NCBI GenBank assembly: GCA_018436855.1
Contig: JAHDKO010000057.1
Coordinates: forward strand, 1-64,000
Direction: 5' to 3'
Source: Deltaproteobacteria bacterium
GTDB lineage: Bacteria > Desulfobacterota > Desulfomonilia > UBA1062
DNA length: 64,000 nt
Shown piece by piece: positions 28,489-37,229 of this stretch. Numbering within the stretch: the stretch's first letter is position 1; the number at the start of each line of letters is the position of its first letter. Made by a program: the position numbers and the translations under genes. Below the pieces are notes generated by a model. It was not told the DNA's origin. It did not search any database and saw only the letters and a program-made list of their open reading frames with translations.

Positions 28489-29783
28489 TTCCGGATACTC
28501 ATGCTTCCCGTGACGACTCCCATGCCCGGCTCTACTTCACCCTTGACGATCTCGGTCATGACGCCGTCCGTGGCTCCAATGGTGACCGGGATGGACACGA
28601 GCGTGCCCTGCCTGAGCGTCCAGACCGTCTGCTCGGCTGCACCGTCCCCGTTGAAGCCCCCGCTCTGAGATGCTCTTCTGGCGTGCCTCGGGGGGCGCGG
28701 CATGAGCTTGTTCAACATGCTGCTCTTCTCTCCGGGCTGCCCGCCCGGTTCACGGGGCATGAACCGCAGGGCGCTGTTGGGCACCAGCACGGCGTCGCGG
28801 ACCTCGTTCACCGTGATGTCCGCCGTGGCGGTCATGCCCGGCCGCAGGAACAGGCCCGTATTATCCACCCTGAGCACGGTCTCGTAGGTGACCACCCCCC
28901 CTTCCGCCTTTGCACTGTACCGGACCTGGACGACCTCTGCCGGAAATACCCGCTCAGGATAGGCGTCCACCGTGAACGTAGCCTGCTGCCCCGGTTCCAC
29001 CCTGCCCACGTCGGCCTCGTCCAGATCCACATGCAGCTCCATGCGGGCGAGGTCCTCGGCCAGGGTGAACAGGACCGGCGCCTGCAGTGATGCGGCCACG
29101 GTCTGGCCCGGCTCCACGCTCCGCGAGAGCACGATGCCGTTTATGGGCGAGAGGATCAGGGTCTTGGAAAGGTCTGTCCGGACAGATTCCAAAGTCGCCC
29201 GGGCCTGTGATACCTGTGCTCTGGCTGCGGCCTCGTCGGCCCGGGCCCGCTCAAGGGCGGCTTCCGCCACATCCAGTTCCCTTGCGGACGGCACCCTGCC
29301 GCCGGTGAGCTCGTGGGCCTGCCTCATACGGGCCAGCTCGGCACCGGCCTGCATCAGGGTCGCCTGCGCCTGCAAGACCTTGGCCTGCGCCGATTCCAGG
29401 GCCGCGGACGCCTTCCTCACCTCGGCTTCGAGCATCGCGGTGTCGAGTCGCGCCAGAGCCTGGCCCTTCTTCACCTGATCGTTGTAGTCCACCTCCACGC
29501 TCCGGATGATCCCGGAACGCTCGCTCCCCACATCCACCTGGTTCAAGGGCTGGAGGTTTCCGGTCGCGCTCACGGTAATGGTGAGATCCCCGCGCCGGGC
29601 CTCATGAACCTGGTAGGAGACCTGCTCTTTGCCGCCGGAGAATCCCCATGCGAAGACCGCCAGAACAGCTGCCAGCGCAATCGCAACCCAGACGATCCAG
29701 CGTCTCAGATGCCGGGCGGGACCCGTGCCGCCGTTTCCCAGAATCTTCGTCATATCGGCTTGCACGTGATTGTGTTGCTTCAT
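28485..29783 (-). CDS. MacA-like periplasmic adaptor (membrane-fusion protein)
   Basis: 432 residues. An N-terminal membrane helix (about 28-46, IVWVAIALAAVLAVFAW) is followed by a lipoyl half-domain, a long helical hairpin (about 110-205), the lipoyl second half and a beta-barrel. A Gly/Arg-rich insertion lies near 355-380. It overlaps the NodT gene by ATGA and the ATPase by ATGA. It should connect the MacB transporter to the outer-membrane channel. Confidence 0.92.
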   Translation of the reverse strand: MKQHNHVQADMTKILGNGGTGPARHLRRWIVWVAIALAAVLAVFAWGFSGGKEQVSYQVHEARRGDLTITVSATGNLQPLNQVDVGSERSGIIRSVEVDYNDQVKKGQALARLDTAMLEAEVRKASAALESAQAKVLQAQATLMQAGAELARMRQAHELTGGRVPSARELDVAEAALERARADEAAARAQVSQARATLESVRTDLSKTLILSPINGIVLSRSVEPGQTVAASLQAPVLFTLAEDLARMELHVDLDEADVGRVEPGQQATFTVDAYPERVFPAEVVQVRYSAKAEGGVVTYETVLRVDNTGLFLRPGMTATADITVNEVRDAVLVPNSALRFMPREPGGQPGEKSSMLNKLMPRPPRHARRASQSGGFNGDGAAEQTVWTLRQGTLVSIPVTIGATDGVMTEIVKGEVEPGMGVVTGSMSIRK

Positions 29784-31237
29784 CTCGGTTCTCCCCTCTC
29801 GTACTGTTCAGCCTCATACGGCCACCCGCCTCCGAGGGCCTTGTACAATCTCACCAGATTGGACGCGAGCGCGCCGCTGTTCCGGGCCAGCTCGTCCTGG
29901 GCGGACAGGAGGGAGCGCTGGGTATCGAGCAGCACGGTGAAATCGACCAGCCCGGATCGGTACTGGTGTTCCGCGAGCTCGGCCGCTTCTTGAGCCGCAT
30001 GCGCGGATTCCTGGAGAGCGACGCTCCGCACGTGTTCCTGCGCATAGGCACTCAGCGCGTTCTCCACCTCTTCCAGGGCAACCAGGACCGCAGCCTCGTA
30101 CCGGACGAGCGCCTGCTCCTGCAGCGCGGACCGGGCCTCGATCCCTGCACGAATCGAGCCTGCGGAGAAGATGGGCAGCGTGATGCGGGGCCCGTAGCCG
30201 AAGGTCCAGCTGTCGGCCGTGAACAGGTCTCCGGAGGAGAGGGCGCTCAGGCCGATGGATCCGTTCAGGGTGATCCTGGGATAGAGCTCCGCCATAGCCA
30301 CGCCCACCCGTGCGCTCTGGGCCGCGAGCTCGCGCTCCGCCCGCCGCACGTCGGGTCTGCGCCTGAGGATATCGGCGGGGACGTCCACGGAAACCTCCGG
30401 TGGTACCACGGGCACGGGCCTGTGAGAGGCGAGCTCTTCGTGAACCGCGCCGGGCGGCTCTCCCAGGAGCACGGCGAGCCGGTTCTTGGCCCCTTCGAGA
30501 GAGACGCGCAGAGACGGAACCAGGGCCCGGGTGCTCTCCAGGTTGGAGCGGGCACGCTGGAGCGCGAGCCCGTCGATGAGCCCGGCCTGCGCGAGGGACT
30601 GCTGAAGCCGGTAGGTTTCCTGCTGGAGAGCCAGGTTCGCCTCGGCGGTTTCCAGCCGGGACTGGAAGGTCCGCACCTCAACGTAGTTCAAGGCCACCTC
30701 GGCGGTCAGGGTGACCAGCGCGTCGTTCATCGCCTCTCCAGCGGCCTGGAGGTCGGCCCCGGCAGCCTCCACGGACCTGCGGGTGCCGCCGAAGAGATCG
30801 ATTTCCCACCGGGCGTCGAATCCCGCAGAATAGAGGTTGCGCGTCGACTCGCTGTCGCCGCTGCGCTGGAGGGAGGCAGTGGAATCAAGGGCAGGGAACA
30901 ACCCGGCGCCTGCAGCGGCCCGTCTGGCGCGCGTCTCGCGAACCCGGGCAGCAGCCTCCTTCAGGTCCGGGCTTCCCTTCACCGCCCGGTCCATCAGGGA
31001 GGCCAGCACCGGATCATGGAAGGTCTCCCACCAGCGCGCCAGTGCTTCCGGATCTGCCTGACCGGTTATCAGGTGTCCGCCGAGCCCTGCGTTCCACGCG
31101 GAAGGCGCACCGGGCTCGGGAACGACATAATCGGGCCCCACGGTCATGCATCCGGCGAGCAGCAGAACCGCAGGCAAGAGGAGGAAACACGCCCGGGCCC
31201 GGTACGTCTCCTTTCTTTTCATAGAGATTTTTCTCAT
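29780..31237 (-). CDS. NodT-family outer-membrane efflux lipoprotein
   Basis: 485 residues. The signal peptide with lipobox LLAGC has its Cys near residue 30, followed by the TolC-like repeat structure (DPEALARWWETFHDPVLASLMDRA, later LARARSNLE-type helices). The second repeat is about 240-470. The first gene of the minus-strand operon, it should form the channel for the MacA/MacB proteins. The start at 31237 has an AGGCAGGA region just upstream; a start five codons later is possible. Substrates for such pumps include antibiotics, peptides and glycolipids. Confidence 0.92.
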   Translation of the reverse strand: MRKISMKRKETYRARACFLLLPAVLLLAGCMTVGPDYVVPEPGAPSAWNAGLGGHLITGQADPEALARWWETFHDPVLASLMDRAVKGSPDLKEAAARVRETRARRAAAGAGLFPALDSTASLQRSGDSESTRNLYSAGFDARWEIDLFGGTRRSVEAAGADLQAAGEAMNDALVTLTAEVALNYVEVRTFQSRLETAEANLALQQETYRLQQSLAQAGLIDGLALQRARSNLESTRALVPSLRVSLEGAKNRLAVLLGEPPGAVHEELASHRPVPVVPPEVSVDVPADILRRRPDVRRAERELAAQSARVGVAMAELYPRITLNGSIGLSALSSGDLFTADSWTFGYGPRITLPIFSAGSIRAGIEARSALQEQALVRYEAAVLVALEEVENALSAYAQEHVRSVALQESAHAAQEAAELAEHQYRSGLVDFTVLLDTQRSLLSAQDELARNSGALASNLVRLYKALGGGWPYEAEQYERGEPR

Positions 31238-32044
31238 TCCTGCCTCAGGATCCCTTTCCTTTTGTACTTTTTCTTCCCAAGTTTTGCCGCCGCGACTTCA
31301 GGGGCTTTCCTTCCCGCCCTGAGCCCTGTGCCCGTCCCTGCCCTCCTTCAGTACCGTAATCGCGCATCCGAGCACAAAGGACGAGGCTTGTACAGGGTTT
31401 CTTTTCCGCTAAGACGGAGCACGCCCCCGGATAGTCTACAAGTGCCGGCCGGATTCCTCCTGCCCCCTTGTTCTCAGGCCGGCGGATCTCCGAGACGGCC
31501 CCTGCCGGCATGGCCGAGATCAGGTTCGCAGACGACGCCCTCACCATGGTGCTCCCGGGTTCCGTGAAGTCGGCCTATGGTCTCCCGCCCCGGGATACCC
31601 TGCCCATTGCATGCGGAGAGCTCCAGGAGCGCTGATAAAAAGGTACCGGATTCTTGTTTCAAAAAGCCGGTCCCCCCTGTTCTCCGGGGCAATTCTTTCC
31701 TCCCGCTGCATCCTTTGGCACCAGGGAAGCCGCTCAGACTGCTTATCCTCTGTGTTCCGATGAGGGACAGATCTCCCCATGAAGGCTCTTCTCCAGGCTC
31801 CTGCCCGGGAATTTCCCGGTGCCTCGACAATGGGCCGGGAAAATTCATGTTTATGAAAAGGACTGAAGGGGGTATAATTATCCATCCAGCAGCGAAACGA
31901 GCACACCCGATCCGACGGCAAAGGCCGGTCATCCCGGCTGCGGGCATCCGATGAGAAAACGTGAACAGGAACCGGAGTACGGATACGTGCCTGCACGCAT
32001 TGAAAAGAGAACCTGCGATGCCGGCGCGGTAGAGGAGGGAATCA
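31238..32044. other. 807-base divergent intergenic region
   Basis: Large gap between the efflux operon and the DUF362 gene. It contains a perfect palindrome CCGGGAATTTCCCGG at 31805-31819 just ahead of a promoter-like element (31850-31878), plus a GGAGG site before 32045. Open frames crossing it on both strands have no plausible start site. Possible regulatory region for one or both flanking operons. Confidence 0.45.
31850..31878 (+). promoter_or_regulatory. Probable sigma70 promoter for the DUF362 gene, with upstream palindrome
   Basis: TTTATG (31850-31855) and TATAAT (31873-31878) are separated by 17 bases, giving a leader of about 160 bases. The palindrome at 31805-31819 lies just upstream and is positioned like an activator site. 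Confidence 0.45.
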
Positions 32045-33247
32045 ATGAAACGGAGAGACTTTCTGAGGCTGATGGCGGGCTCGGCGGCAGCGGCTCTTTC
32101 TTCGTGTGCCGGGGGGAATCTTGGAACCACGGCCGGGGCGCCCGCCCACGGCGTGCCTGCCCGGGGGAGGGATGCGGCCGTGTTCCTGGCGGGAGTGAGC
32201 AGAGGGGCCGATGAGGAGACCGTCCGCCGCGCCGTTCGCGCCGCAGCGGAGGCGGCCTCGGATTTTTCCTGGCTGTCCAGGGGGGACAGCGTGTTCATCA
32301 AACCGGTCCTGAATTCGGGCAATCCCTACCCGGCCACCACCAGCCCCGCGGCCATCGGTGCCATGATCAAGCTCCTCAGGGACAGGGGCGCCGGGCGGGT
32401 GGTGGTGGGAGACATGTCAGGCATCGAGCACGTGAAGCTCTCTCCCGGAAAGCTTTCCGGCAGCTCGCGCCGCCTTATGGAGGTATCCGGCATGGCCCGG
32501 GCGGTGCTTGCCGCGGGCGGAGAACTGCACTTCTTCGAAGAGGCGGGGTGGGACGCCTTTTATGAGGAAGCACCGGCGGCGGCGTCACACTGGAAGACCG
32601 GCATCATGATGCCCGGCATCCTCAAACAGATGGATCACATCGTTCTCATGCCCAGATGTGCCCGTCACGTGCTGGCAGGCAGCACCCTCGGCCTGAAGGC
32701 CGCGGTCGGTTACTGGCGTACCGACACGCGCCTGGAGTATCACCGGGAGGCGTCCACCCTCCAGGAGAAGACCGCGGAAGGCAACACGGTGGAAACCCTG
32801 CGCACAAAGCAGCGTCTGGTCGTGACCGCCGCCGACAGGATCCTCGCCACCTTCGGGCCGGATGACGGGTATGTCTTCGAGCCGGAAACCGGGCTGGTCA
32901 TCGCGTCGTCATCGCTTATCGCCCATGATATGGTATCGTTGGCGTGGTTGTTGGAAAACAGGCAGGCTATGCCCTCTTCGGAAAAGAACGGGTTCATGGA
33001 CACCAGCCGGCTGGTCGCAAGGATGGGCAACCGCTATGTGGTGAGCATGCTGGGCGGCATGGGCCAGGGCCTGTTTTCCGAGACATTCGCCAAGGACGAC
33101 ATCCACACGCTCTGGGACGACCGGGTCCTCATGCATGCCTGCCGGATATCGGGCGGGGTACCGGGTATCGCCATCGAGCCGGTTGACGGGAACGTGCAGG
33201 ACGACCTGAGAAAACGTCTGACAGAGACGACCGCACTCCCGGCATAA
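32045..33247 (+). CDS. DUF362 family Tat-exported lipoprotein
   Basis: 400 residues. The N-terminus has a twin-arginine signal (RRDFLRLMAG) ending in a lipobox LSSC (Cys near 21), so Tat export plus lipid anchoring is predicted. The body matches DUF362 (DSVFIKPVLNSGNPYP, then GDMSG and LKAAVGYW). No ferredoxin-type cysteines follow, unlike longer DUF362 proteins. A weak GGAGGGAATC lies before the ATG. It is followed by an amidohydrolase on the same strand with a 78-base gap. The biochemical role is unknown. Confidence 0.88.
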   Translation: MKRRDFLRLMAGSAAAALSSCAGGNLGTTAGAPAHGVPARGRDAAVFLAGVSRGADEETVRRAVRAAAEAASDFSWLSRGDSVFIKPVLNSGNPYPATTSPAAIGAMIKLLRDRGAGRVVVGDMSGIEHVKLSPGKLSGSSRRLMEVSGMARAVLAAGGELHFFEEAGWDAFYEEAPAAASHWKTGIMMPGILKQMDHIVLMPRCARHVLAGSTLGLKAAVGYWRTDTRLEYHREASTLQEKTAEGNTVETLRTKQRLVVTAADRILATFGPDDGYVFEPETGLVIASSSLIAHDMVSLAWLLENRQAMPSSEKNGFMDTSRLVARMGNRYVVSMLGGMGQGLFSETFAKDDIHTLWDDRVLMHACRISGGVPGIAIEPVDGNVQDDLRKRLTETTALPA

Positions 33248-33325
33248 GGGCACGGAGACAATGACCTCGCGCCCCGAGCCTTCGCTCTTTCCCGACCGGA
33301 TCTTTCCCGGTGCACAGGAGAAGGG

Positions 33326-34774
33326 ATGAAATTCGACAACCGACTTGTTCTCTTCAACTGCCGGCTCTTTGACAGCGAGCGGGGCAGACTGCTCCACGAC
33401 AGGTCGGTGCTGGTGGAGGGCGAGGAGATCAAGGCCGTGGAAAAAGGCGCCGCGGCCGGGAGAGCCGGGTCCTTCACCCCGGTGGACCTCGGCGGGCTCA
33501 CGCTCATGCCCGGCCTCATCGACACCCACGTGCACATCACCGTGCCCTTCATGCACGAGGTGACTCCCCGCGCCTTCTTTGCCATGGGGCGCCAGATCGA
33601 GCGCAACGCCCGGGCGTGCATCGAAGCCGGCATCACCACAGTGCGTGATGCCGGCGGCTTTCCCGGGAGGCTCTCAAGCCTCGTCTCCGCTATCGACAGC
33701 GGCGACATCCCCGGCCCCCGGATCATCCGGTGCAACTCGTGCATCGCCGCACCCGGAGGATGCCCGGACTGGGTGCCTTTGTTCCGGCATTTCGTAAAGG
33801 CCTTTCTCGGCGGGCAATATGCCGAACGGGTCGGCAGTCCCGAAGAGGCGGCCCGGCAGACAGGCGAAATGATCCGGCAAGGCGCTCAGTGGATCAAGCT
33901 CTATTGCCAGCACCGCTCGTGGCTGCTGGGAGGCGGGGACCTTCCCGTGCTCGACCCGGCCACCTTCCGGGCGGTCATGGACACGGCCCGGCGCTCCGGC
34001 AGAAAGGTGTGCTGCCACATCAGCCGAATGAAAGACCTGGAGTACGCCATGTCCATGGGGGTCGACACCTACGAGCACAGCCCGCTGGAGGAGATCCCGG
34101 ACAAAACCGCTGTCGAGTTTGCGGCCCGAGGCATGGTTCTGAACCCCACGCTGGCCTGTCTGGACGCCGGGAGCGACAGCCTCTGGCAGACCGTGGAGTC
34201 CGTCCTGGACGAGCAGGGGCCTTCCATCCTGGAACCCGAGCCTCTCAGGCAGGTGAGGCGGCACATCCGCACCTATCGCGCAGACCCTTATCCGCCTCCC
34301 GAGAGCGAGTACCGGGAAAAACCCTGTTTCGACCTGCCCCTCATCGCCCGCGGATTTCCCCATGCCCTGGCCAACGTGGGCCGGATCCTCCATGCGGGAG
34401 GCCGCGTGGGAGTGGGCACCGACTCGGGCGGCCTTCCCACTGCCCTGTTCGGGGTTTTCTATGCCGAGGAGCTCAAACGGCTCCGGCTCGCAGGCCTCAC
34501 GCCTGCACAGGTGCTCATGCTCGCCACGTCGGGCAACGCATCGATCCTGGACATGGGCGACCGGATCGGCACCATCGGACCGGGCAAGATCGCGGACATG
34601 ATCGCCGTGGAAGGAAACCCTCTGGAGGATCTGGGGGCCGTCAGCAAGGTCAGGATGGTCATGAAGGCGGGCAGGTTTCTGAAAGGTTCGCCCGGAACGG
34701 ATCACTTCCGGATCGTCTCCAAATGGCTCATCGGCCGCAACTCCCGGTATCCCGGTTCATCCGGAACTCCCTGA
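33326..34774 (+). CDS. Metal-dependent amidohydrolase (imidazolonepropionase-like)
   Basis: 482 residues. Metal ligands are visible: HVH (H68, H70) after MPGLIDT, the likely carboxylated lysine K191 in WIKLYC, H231 in CHIS, H251 in YEHSP and D366 in GTDSGG. This is the binuclear amidohydrolase pattern (cyclic imide, dipeptide or N-acyl substrates). Its 3' end overlaps the AraC gene by 47 bases tail-to-tail. It is co-directional with the DUF362 gene. AGGAGAAGG precedes the ATG. Confidence 0.9.
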   Translation: MKFDNRLVLFNCRLFDSERGRLLHDRSVLVEGEEIKAVEKGAAAGRAGSFTPVDLGGLTLMPGLIDTHVHITVPFMHEVTPRAFFAMGRQIERNARACIEAGITTVRDAGGFPGRLSSLVSAIDSGDIPGPRIIRCNSCIAAPGGCPDWVPLFRHFVKAFLGGQYAERVGSPEEAARQTGEMIRQGAQWIKLYCQHRSWLLGGGDLPVLDPATFRAVMDTARRSGRKVCCHISRMKDLEYAMSMGVDTYEHSPLEEIPDKTAVEFAARGMVLNPTLACLDAGSDSLWQTVESVLDEQGPSILEPEPLRQVRRHIRTYRADPYPPPESEYREKPCFDLPLIARGFPHALANVGRILHAGGRVGVGTDSGGLPTALFGVFYAEELKRLRLAGLTPAQVLMLATSGNASILDMGDRIGTIGPGKIADMIAVEGNPLEDLGAVSKVRMVMKAGRFLKGSPGTDHFRIVSKWLIGRNSRYPGSSGTP

Positions 34775-35771
34775 TGTTCGTCCCGGTCCACTTCTTGAAC
34801 GCCCTGCGAAAGGTGGTAGCCTCGGTGAACCCGATGCGCCCCGCGATCTGGTCGACGCTCAAGGCCGTGGAGGCCAGGTACTCCTTTGCCAGCTCGATCC
34901 GCACCTCGTCGAGGATGTGCTGATAGGTGGTGCCGCGCTCCTGAAGTCTGCGCCTGAGCGTCCGGGGGCTCATGGCGAGTCTTCGGGCGACCTCGGGCAG
35001 GTGGGGGATCCGGCCCATGGAAGCGATGACGATCTCCCGGATGGCTCCGGTCAGCTCATCGCCCCATCTGAGTCTGGCCTGGAGCTCGCGGCACTGCTCC
35101 CGGCAGACGAGCGCCATCCGAGGATGACCCGTGAAGGTGGGGCGGTCCGTATCGGCAACGGCCACCCGGAATATGTCCTCACCCGATCCGAAAAAGACCG
35201 GACATTCAAACAGTTCGCGATACCGCTCTCCATATCCGGGGTCGGGATACGACAGATCGATCCGGGCATAGCGGAACTCATGGTTCGTGAGAAAGGAGGC
35301 AGCGGTCTGGAAGGTGGTGAGCAGCTCCTCCACGGCGAAAATCCACAACCGTTTGTCTTTCATGGGAAACGCGGGGAGAATCCTCCAGGCGGCATAGTCC
35401 GGCTCCTCCCGAAAATCGAGGGTGACCAGGGAACCGTTCAGCTCCCAGAACTGCAGGGCGACCTGGTTTGCCTCCCGCAAGGTCGGGCTGCTGATGATTG
35501 CATACCCCCAGAAACCCAGCTCGCCCAGCTGCTGCCTCGGGCCAACATGGAGCCCGAGGGAGGGGTCTCCGCTCTCTTCAAGCGCATTGGCCACAATGCT
35601 CAGGTACTGGGAGGGGGTGATGAGGGCGCCCATGTCCTGCAACCACTCCTCCTGCAGGTTCGTACCCTTCAGGATGCGGTCTGGAGGGATTCCCATGGAG
35701 GACATCTCCCTCACCAGCCACCTGGCGCTGTCCGACGGAATTCTTTCCCTCACCTCAAAACCTCGTTCCAT
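34728..35771 (-). CDS. AraC-family regulator with Arabinose_bd-type N-terminal domain
   Basis: 347 residues from the ATG at 35771. Upstream TTG and ATG codons exist, and none has a clear ribosome site. The N-terminal domain (about 1-220, PSDSARWLVREMSSMGIP onward) is of the OruR/ArgR-like sensing type. The C-terminal double HTH (about 250-340; HLPEVARRLAMSPRTLRRRL, then IAGRIGFTEATTFRRAFKKW) is AraC. It converges on the amidohydrolase gene and overlaps it by 47 bases. It may control the DUF362/amidohydrolase pair or the operon at 36 kb. Confidence 0.86.
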   Translation of the reverse strand: MERGFEVRERIPSDSARWLVREMSSMGIPPDRILKGTNLQEEWLQDMGALITPSQYLSIVANALEESGDPSLGLHVGPRQQLGELGFWGYAIISSPTLREANQVALQFWELNGSLVTLDFREEPDYAAWRILPAFPMKDKRLWIFAVEELLTTFQTAASFLTNHEFRYARIDLSYPDPGYGERYRELFECPVFFGSGEDIFRVAVADTDRPTFTGHPRMALVCREQCRELQARLRWGDELTGAIREIVIASMGRIPHLPEVARRLAMSPRTLRRRLQERGTTYQHILDEVRIELAKEYLASTALSVDQIAGRIGFTEATTFRRAFKKWTGTNIREFRMNRDTGSCGR

Positions 35772-36257
35772 CAATACGGCCAAGCCCGACAGCTGACACT
35801 CCCGACAAGCCCGTTCACGCAACCCGGGTGTCGAGCACCCTCACGGTTTACCGCCCCCTTTTCAGCCATCAGCGGGGAGAGCTCATCAACAGCGGTTTTC
35901 TCAACCGCTTCAAACGAACGAGAGCCCTTACGCCGGGAACCCTTCACTTCACCACCACCAGCGAAATGAACCCGAGAGCAAGCCCTGGACTCAATCCATC
36001 GCACGCTTGAGGGGGTTGTGAACCAGCCTTCCAAGTCATCCGAAGCGAACGCGAAGGAGAATTCACTGCATCGAAGCAGAACGCAGACTCCGGTCTCCGG
36101 CAGCTTCAAATGTGAACCCGTCCCCAATAACCACAGACTCCGGTCTCCGGCAGCTTCAAATGTGAACCCGTCCCCAATAACCATAATTTTACGATGTTTT
36201 ATCCTGTAAGTCAAACAGGCCGAGATCCTGGGTGACAGGTTCCCGATCGATGAGCTG
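35772..36257. other. Intergenic region with repeat insertion upstream of the RLP operon
   Basis: 486 bases between the AraC start and the SDR start. It includes the 50-bp tandem duplication (36084-36183). The minus-strand open frame through it is repetitive and not convincing as a gene. No clear promoter was identified, and the coding-like frame of the SDR seems to continue upstream to about 36210. Confidence 0.45.
36084..36183 (+). repeat. Perfect 50-bp tandem duplication
   Basis: Two identical 50-base copies, 36084-36133 and 36134-36183, each starting CAGACTCCGG and ending CAATAACCA. They carry GAACCCGTCCCC, a motif like those near REP-associated transposase remnants in deltaproteobacteria. 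That link is inference. The unit also contains CCGGTCTCCGG. Confidence 0.85.
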
Positions 36258-37229
36258 GTGAGGCTTTCTTTTGGCCCGATTTCTCATGTTTTTGACCTGA
36301 TCGGCACTATTCATTCCCGGGTGTTCCGGGTTATTGGTAAGATCATGAGGGCGGCGAAATCACCGGAAAGGGTTCTGCGCAGGAGGCGGAAAACAGGGTT
36401 GAAGAACTTCGCGGGAACGATTGCTTATCTGGTGGGAGGCTCCAGCGGCATCGGCCTTGCCGCAGCCAGGGAACTGGCTTCCCGGGGCGCCCACGTCGTC
36501 ATCTTCGCCCGTGAGACAAAGCGGCTGGATCAGGCGCTTGGAAGCGTTTCTTCATTCCGGGTCTCCTCTGACCAGCGCTTCCGGGCCGTGCCCATGGACG
36601 TCTCCCGATGGCAGGAGGTGGCAGCCCGCATGCAGGACACGGTGGCCGCCACCGGTGCCCCGGACATGCTCATCAACTGTGCAGGCAGGGCATGCCCGGG
36701 CCGGTTCGAGGACATCGGCATGGAACGGGTGGAGGAGACGCTGAAACTCAATCTCATGGGCTGCATCCACACCGCGCGGGCGATCGCTCCCTGCATGAAG
36801 GAGAACGGGGGCATCATCGTCAACACCTCCTCGGTGGCGGGCTTTGTGGGCGTGTTCGGGTACACGGACTACTGCGCGTCCAAGTACGGTGTCATCGGGT
36901 TCTCCGAGGCGCTGCGCAGCGAGCTCAAGCCCTGGGGCATCAAGGTCCAGGTGCTCTGCCCGCCGGACACCGACACCCCGGGCTATGCTATGGAGAATCT
37001 CACCAAGCCCCGGGAGACCAAGATGATATCATCCACCGCAAAGATCATGACCCCTGAGCAGGTGGCGCTTGCACTCATCAAGGGAATGGCCTCGGAGCGT
37101 TTTCTCATCATCCCGGGTCTGGAGTCCAGGATGACCTACCTGGCCAAACGCCTGTTTCCCTCCCTGGTGGAATGGGTGATGGACCGGCAGATCAGACAGT
37201 GCCGGAACGAAAGGGGGAACGGCCGATGA
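36258..37229 (+). CDS. SDR of the 3-ketosphinganine reductase (KDSR/FVT1) type
   Basis: 323 residues from a GTG at 36258; the ATG at 36345 is an alternative. The Rossmann motif GGSSGIG is near 60-66, NCAG at 140-143, S191/S192, and the catalytic Y205/K209 in YCASK. The segment PPDTDTPGYAMENLTKPRETK (235-255) is the conserved C-terminal-half signature of 3-ketodihydrosphingosine reductases, so a long-chain beta-keto alcohol substrate is plausible. The coding-like frame reads back to 36210 without a start, so the native N-terminus may be disrupted by the repeat at 36084. It overlaps the next gene by ATGA, so it heads the operon. Confidence 0.87.
   Translation: MRLSFGPISHVFDLIGTIHSRVFRVIGKIMRAAKSPERVLRRRRKTGLKNFAGTIAYLVGGSSGIGLAAARELASRGAHVVIFARETKRLDQALGSVSSFRVSSDQRFRAVPMDVSRWQEVAARMQDTVAATGAPDMLINCAGRACPGRFEDIGMERVEETLKLNLMGCIHTARAIAPCMKENGGIIVNTSSVAGFVGVFGYTDYCASKYGVIGFSEALRSELKPWGIKVQVLCPPDTDTPGYAMENLTKPRETKMISSTAKIMTPEQVALALIKGMASERFLIIPGLESRMTYLAKRLFPSLVEWVMDRQIRQCRNERGNGR

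Noticed and set aside
35771-36214. Minus-strand open frame of 147 codons over the tandem repeat
   Set aside because: Repetitive, no ribosome site and no family match; it overlaps repeat sequence.
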